A stretch of 64,000 nt of DNA from Xanthostigma xanthostigma (lineage: Eukaryota > Arthropoda > Insecta > Raphidioptera > Raphidiidae), in assembly GCA_963575645.1 (NCBI GenBank), contig OY754464.1:72762948-72826947 (forward strand), written 5' to 3'. Shown piece by piece: positions 60,025 to 64,000 of the stretch (the first letter of the stretch is position 1; each line of letters begins with the position of its first letter). Both the position numbers and the translations under genes were made by a program. The notes under the pieces were generated by a model, which was not told the origin of the DNA, searched no databases, and saw nothing but the letters and a program-made list of their open reading frames with translations.

Positions 60025-63000
60025 TTATATTCCAGTCGTCTGTTTGATCCAACCTCTGAGGCTAACAACACTCGAGAAGACCCAAGGATATTTTGGATAA
60101 CCGCAACCAAATCCCCAGGAGACAGCACCGATCAGTTGTTTGTTGGCGACGAGTGGACCGCCTGAGTCGTTTTGGCAAGGACTCTTGCCTCCTTCATAAG
60201 AGCCGGCACAAATCATACTGCAATTAAAATTGATTTAATTACATATTTTATAAGGGGTCCAATTTACATGCAAAAAATGTAGTATCTCAAACGAAATTAT
60301 ATTGTTACAATCTCCACGTTGGGACAACAAAGAATGTTGTCTAGCAACAATCGGCTCTCATGCTAACAATTATACACAGACCGTTATGGATCATTCTAAC
60401 AATGAGACACATATTGTTGTGGGAGACAACAATTGAATTGATTGTTGTTCTAACAATAAGCGTAAGTAAAAAGAGCTTTGTTCCCAAATTCCAGACAACA
60501 ATGAAAGCAACAAAGGAAAGAACGACCCAGTGCCTATATAAACCACGGGATAGCTCACGATCGGAGACAGTCATCATACAGACAGTCACAGAGGGACTGT
60601 CATACACAGAGAGTCACACAGGGACAGTCATGCAGTGTCCCTCATCGAGTGATACATAAATTCGACATAAATTAACAGTCAGTAAACAATGCTGTGGTAA
60701 CTGCTGAAATAAATAGTTTAACATAAATAATCTCCTGTAGATAAATAAGTGTGCGAATGAGCTGTGTAATAGTGTAATAGTGTACGAAATAAATAGAACT
60801 GTATATAGGTAAGTGTGAATAAGTGTCAAAAATAATTTTTGGTGTGTTCCTGTATTGTAAATAGCCTTGTGTACCTATATAGTTGTATAGTGACTTTGTA
60901 TTCTTCTATTTTATTATTTAGAACTGTCGTTTTGTTTCTGTTACGTTATAAAGAAGTGCTTTCTGTTTATTTGTTTAACTGTTTTGTCAATGTTTTATTA
61001 TTACTGTAAATAAATAATATCCACCACGAACTAGAACAGTTTTGTTACAATATTATGACTCGTGTGACTGTTAACACTCGCTGCCCTTCGTATCACTTGC
61101 TTGTATAATACCATTATTTTCGTTCTAGATACATAAGCTATACTATTTTGTTATTATTTTTGTGGTTTGTGTAATGTTTCCATAACATTATAGATGTTCA
61201 TGTCTTTATGGTTTTTAGTTTGAAATTTTTTTCATACACATTTTTTTATGCTTAATACTTTTTTATTTTTTTTTAAATCGAACTCGTGTGAAATATCACA
61301 TGCGCATTACTCACTCACTGATGCGCTAATTGTCGGCAGGGTTTCGAACTGCGACCGTAGTTTTTTAATTTTAAGAATAAGCTGTTCTCATACTGCAAAA
61401 ATTAAATAATATCGAGTTGCACACAAAATTATTTTTTACTTTTTAGTCCACATTGCTATAATACCTAAGTGTTTTTTTTTTGAGTTTTATTAAATCTAAT
61501 TTTATTGATGTGTAAATCAACTATAGTTTCCTAATTTTATCAAAGCGTAATAATTTTTTGTACAAAAATATAAAAAATATTACCTATCGGTGACTCCACC
61601 ACTGTAGGGTATGTTACACAACTCGTTGTCTACAATTGGTACATCGACTTGTTGAAGAGTTATTGGCAAGGTGTCTCCACCATATTTCAAGCGACCCCAA
61701 CCGCTAACGACGGCTTTTGTTCCAGCTGTTGCCTGTTTATCGGCCAATTTGACGACGTCGACAGTCTTCGAGCCAATTTCGAATGCTTTCTGGACGTAGA
61801 CGAGGGCCATATCATAATCCAAAGTGAAAGGATTCCACCCTGAAGGAACTGTGATGTTGATGGCATCGTGAATGGTACCTCCAGAAATACGACTGTTGGA
61901 GCCTGCGCGGAATGAAATTCTTGATGCCTGTACACTGTAATTTTTTTTATCATATAATTCTCAAGGTTAATGGTTACAGAGGCTGCCTCGTTCCGTTGAA
62001 AAGTAGAGGGGGGATCACGCCATCCCGCGGCCCTGTCAATTGAATGCGTGGCGAAGGCCGGTGTAGTGGCAGTATTTAACAAAATATGTCAAAGAAATTA
62101 AAAGAAAATATTGATATTATTTACAATAAATACAATTTTTAAGTTAAAAGATTTACATAATTTCAGTTACATAAATATAATAGACATTTTTGATGTCGTT
62201 GTAGGTTGGTAAAAATATGAAAGGTGCGCCAGTCATTTATAAAATTAACTTGCATCAAACTATTAAAAATTCGTGTCTCAGTGTCAAACTATGCCAACAA
62301 AATGGTGTATTAATGTTCATTCGTTATGGATTTATTCTTAATATATAATTTAAAATGATTACATTTTTCTAAATCTATTTACACCAAATTTTATATTATA
62401 CCCTTCGGTAATTCTCTAAATGATGATAAAAAGAGAATCAAAATCTCTTGTGTATTTTAGAACTAGTGGTCCAGTCCAGTTTCAGGCGGGTGCAAAAGAA
62501 CGAATGGGAAAGGGAGAGACATGAGTACGCACATTCATCTAGTTTATCGAGATGAATGTTGTGTCCAAATGTCATGATGATCGAAGTTACCGTTCAACAG
62601 TGTTTGTCGATAAAAAGCAGTATTTATACTTTTTTTAAGTGATAAATTTCTTTGAAAACAATAATTACTGTAATTAATAAAATATAATAAATATTTAAAT
62701 ACAGTTTTCAAATGAGCTATTAATTAGATTTATTTAATTTTAATTAGTCGTAAATAAAATTAAAATAAATTTAAAAATAAAACAAAATAAAAATATAATC
62801 GCTCCACGTGGGGCTCGAACCCACGACCCTGATTTAACAGTCGCATGCTCTACCGACTGACCTAGCCGGGCTTGTGAATGTACGACCTAATATTGATATA
62901 TGTAGTTAGAGCATTTCACCTGAATAGAAGCTATTTTTGAGATACATTTTGCAACATTTTTCATTGATGCTCCGTTCCTATTGGTCGTAGCGTGATATTA

Positions 63001-63479
63001 TATAGCCTATAGCCATCCTCGATAAATGGGCTATCCAACAAAAAAAAATTTCAATTTGAACCAGTAGTTCCTGAGATTTTGAGTTCAACCAAACAGCCTT
63101 TTCAGCTTTATATATTAGTATAGATAAAAAGCGAACAAACAGATAGGCGCGGATAAAAACTTTGTTTTTTACTATTTAGAGATTTTTATAAAAATTGTTT
63201 ACAAAAAAAGCATTTATTTACCCTTCAACACAATGAGCCGCTGTCAATGCCCAATTTTTGCCAATGATAGATGCACCACAGGTGTGAGAATCGTCAACTC
63301 TCATAGAAAGCTTGAAAAAAATACCAAATATGTTACACATAGTAAATAGTTATGAAGTACGCGTTAATGTTAATGTTAAGAAACTATTTTTTTAATTACT
63401 TGATATGGGAAATCTTCAATTTTTGCATCTTTTCCTCCAACGATACGATTATTATTTGACGATGGTCTTCGCACAAGAC
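60025..63479 (-). CDS. T9, S1 protease with Ser189, Asn193, Trp226 (5' partial)
   Basis: The exons, in gene order, are 63479-63400, 63310-63222, 61934-61584 and 60217-60025 (713 bases). Exon 1 with the signal peptide is not found and should lie beyond 64000. The visible propeptide ends NNNR before IVGG. The triad is present (TAAHC, DYDMAL, NDSGGP). The pocket departs strongly from trypsin: [11 protein letters not shown] gives Ser189, Pro190 and Asn193, and [14 protein letters not shown] puts Trp where Gly226 should be, which should fill the S1 pocket. Exon 4 is three codons shorter than in T1. This is the most divergent member; specificity is probably for small residues, or the protein is a non-cleaving homolog. 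Intron 4 contains a solo LTR and intron 3 a tRNA-like sequence. Confidence 0.85.
60303..61049 (+). mobile_element. Solo LTR (747 bp) in T9 intron 4
   Basis: TGTTACAATC...TTTTGTTACA with atat on both sides (60299-60302 and 61050-61053). Inside are a TATA box (CCTATATAAACC, about 60532) and AATAA-type signals before the CACCACGAACTAGAACAG end shared with 16864-17368. Orientation is plus, antisense to T9. Confidence 0.85.
62801..62871 (-). other. tRNA-like sequence (tRNA-Lys-like body), probably SINE head or pseudogene
   Basis: On the minus strand: GCCCGGC acceptor start, GTCAGTCGGTAGAGC D-arm, and CGTGGGTTCGAGCCCCACG T-arm with a perfect B box. The anticodon loop reads CTGTTAA (GTT), but the anticodon stem does not pair, and the acceptor has two mismatches. 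An AT-rich tail follows on its 3' side. It lies in T9 intron 3. Confidence 0.6.
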
Positions 63480-64000
63480 CTAAATATAAAAAAAAATATT
63501 TATCACTCAACATTTTCTTGCTATTAGCATTGTTGTCAACATAGAATAGTAATTCCCTTTTTAGCAAGCAAATATAAATTCAAATAGTTGGCAAAACCAA
63601 AAGTGCACATCCCGCAAGTTTTCCACTGTATGATAAAAAAATAACAATTAAAAAATATTTTTAATAAATTTAAAAAGATTTAAAAATTTAAAGAAATAAA
63701 TAATTAAAAATTGAAAAAATATTTTTTTTAAGTTTGCAAAAATAAAAAAAATTAAGAACTATACATAATATAATATATAATTAATATCAAGTGGAATAAA
63801 ATAAAACAAAATAAAAAGAAAAAAATAATTTTTTCGTAAGGAATCGAACCCAGGACCCTTGCCCTTGGGGATCCAACGGCATAACCATTGCGTCACGGCG
63901 GCCTAATACGTGTAGTGGTGTTATGACGGTATAGAAGTGTAGCACTTGTTTTATGGATTACATTATATTTACACAGTAATAATTATTATATTGTTTTTAA
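63480..64000. other. Right edge: presumed T9 intron 1
   Basis: No donor of the GCTG/GTAAG type that closes exon 1 in T1-T7 is visible on the minus strand, so exon 1 is probably outside. Apart from the tRNA-like block the sequence is A/T-run rich. Confidence 0.5.
63831..63903 (-). other. tRNA-like sequence, second, probably SINE head
   Basis: On the minus strand GGCCGCCGTGACGCAATGG resembles an acceptor plus A-box region, and CCTGGGTTCGATTCC carries a B box. The acceptor stem does not close. An AT-rich tail of about 200 bases follows. It lies upstream of T9 exon 2, in the presumed intron 1. Confidence 0.5.

Noticed and set aside
62801-62871. Functional tRNA gene
   Set aside because: The anticodon stem does not pair and the acceptor has two mismatches; a SINE head or pseudogene is more likely. 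A tRNAscan score would settle it.

Overview
The window looks like an AT-rich, intron-containing insect nuclear genome, most likely a beetle. The evidence is a cluster of small five-exon digestive trypsin genes, an insect-type GILT-like gene, GT-AG introns, TATA boxes 35-45 bases ahead of short-leader start codons, tRNA-derived SINEs and many short non-autonomous DNA transposons. The species cannot be fixed from the sequence alone.

Layout. Bases 1-1.8 kb hold the 3' end of an unrecognised plus-strand gene. Bases 6.1-16.4 kb hold a complete five-exon GILT-like gene (216 aa), whose introns are full of transposon copies. From 19.6 kb to the right edge there are nine S1-family serine protease genes, called T1 to T9 here. 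T1, T2, T3, T5 and T7 are on the plus strand and T4, T6, T8 and T9 on the minus strand. All complete genes have five exons with the same intron phases (1, 0, 2, 2), so they arose by duplication after that structure was fixed. T4/T5 and T6/T7 are two copies of one roughly 8 kb divergent (head-to-head) unit. T1, T2 and T3 share upstream and downstream flanks and are older tandem copies. T9 lacks its first exon, which should lie beyond base 64000.

Function. T1-T7 are secreted zymogens with a signal peptide, a short propeptide ending in Arg, then IVGG and the full His-Asp-Ser triad. They keep the trypsin S1 aspartate. All five plus-strand genes have the usual Gly at chymotrypsin position 193. All four minus-strand genes have replaced it (Ser, Ser, Glu, Asn). 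T8 and T9 have also lost Asp189. Residue 193 controls how canonical protease inhibitors bind (human mesotrypsin is the known case), so the cluster may pair ordinary trypsins with inhibitor-tolerant or altered-specificity ones, a plausible answer to dietary inhibitors. A small secreted-peptide-like ORF of 74 or 72 codons lies in the spacer of each divergent pair and may be an unannotated gene.

The rest is mobile DNA in many layers: hAT-type elements with 8-bp target duplications, a piggyBac-type insert at TTAA, fold-back elements with arms up to about 600 bp, two solo LTRs, two SINEs with exact target duplications, a dead Gypsy-like pol fragment cut by two later insertions, and a LINE tail. 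T8 intron 3 contains a three-level nest of transposons.
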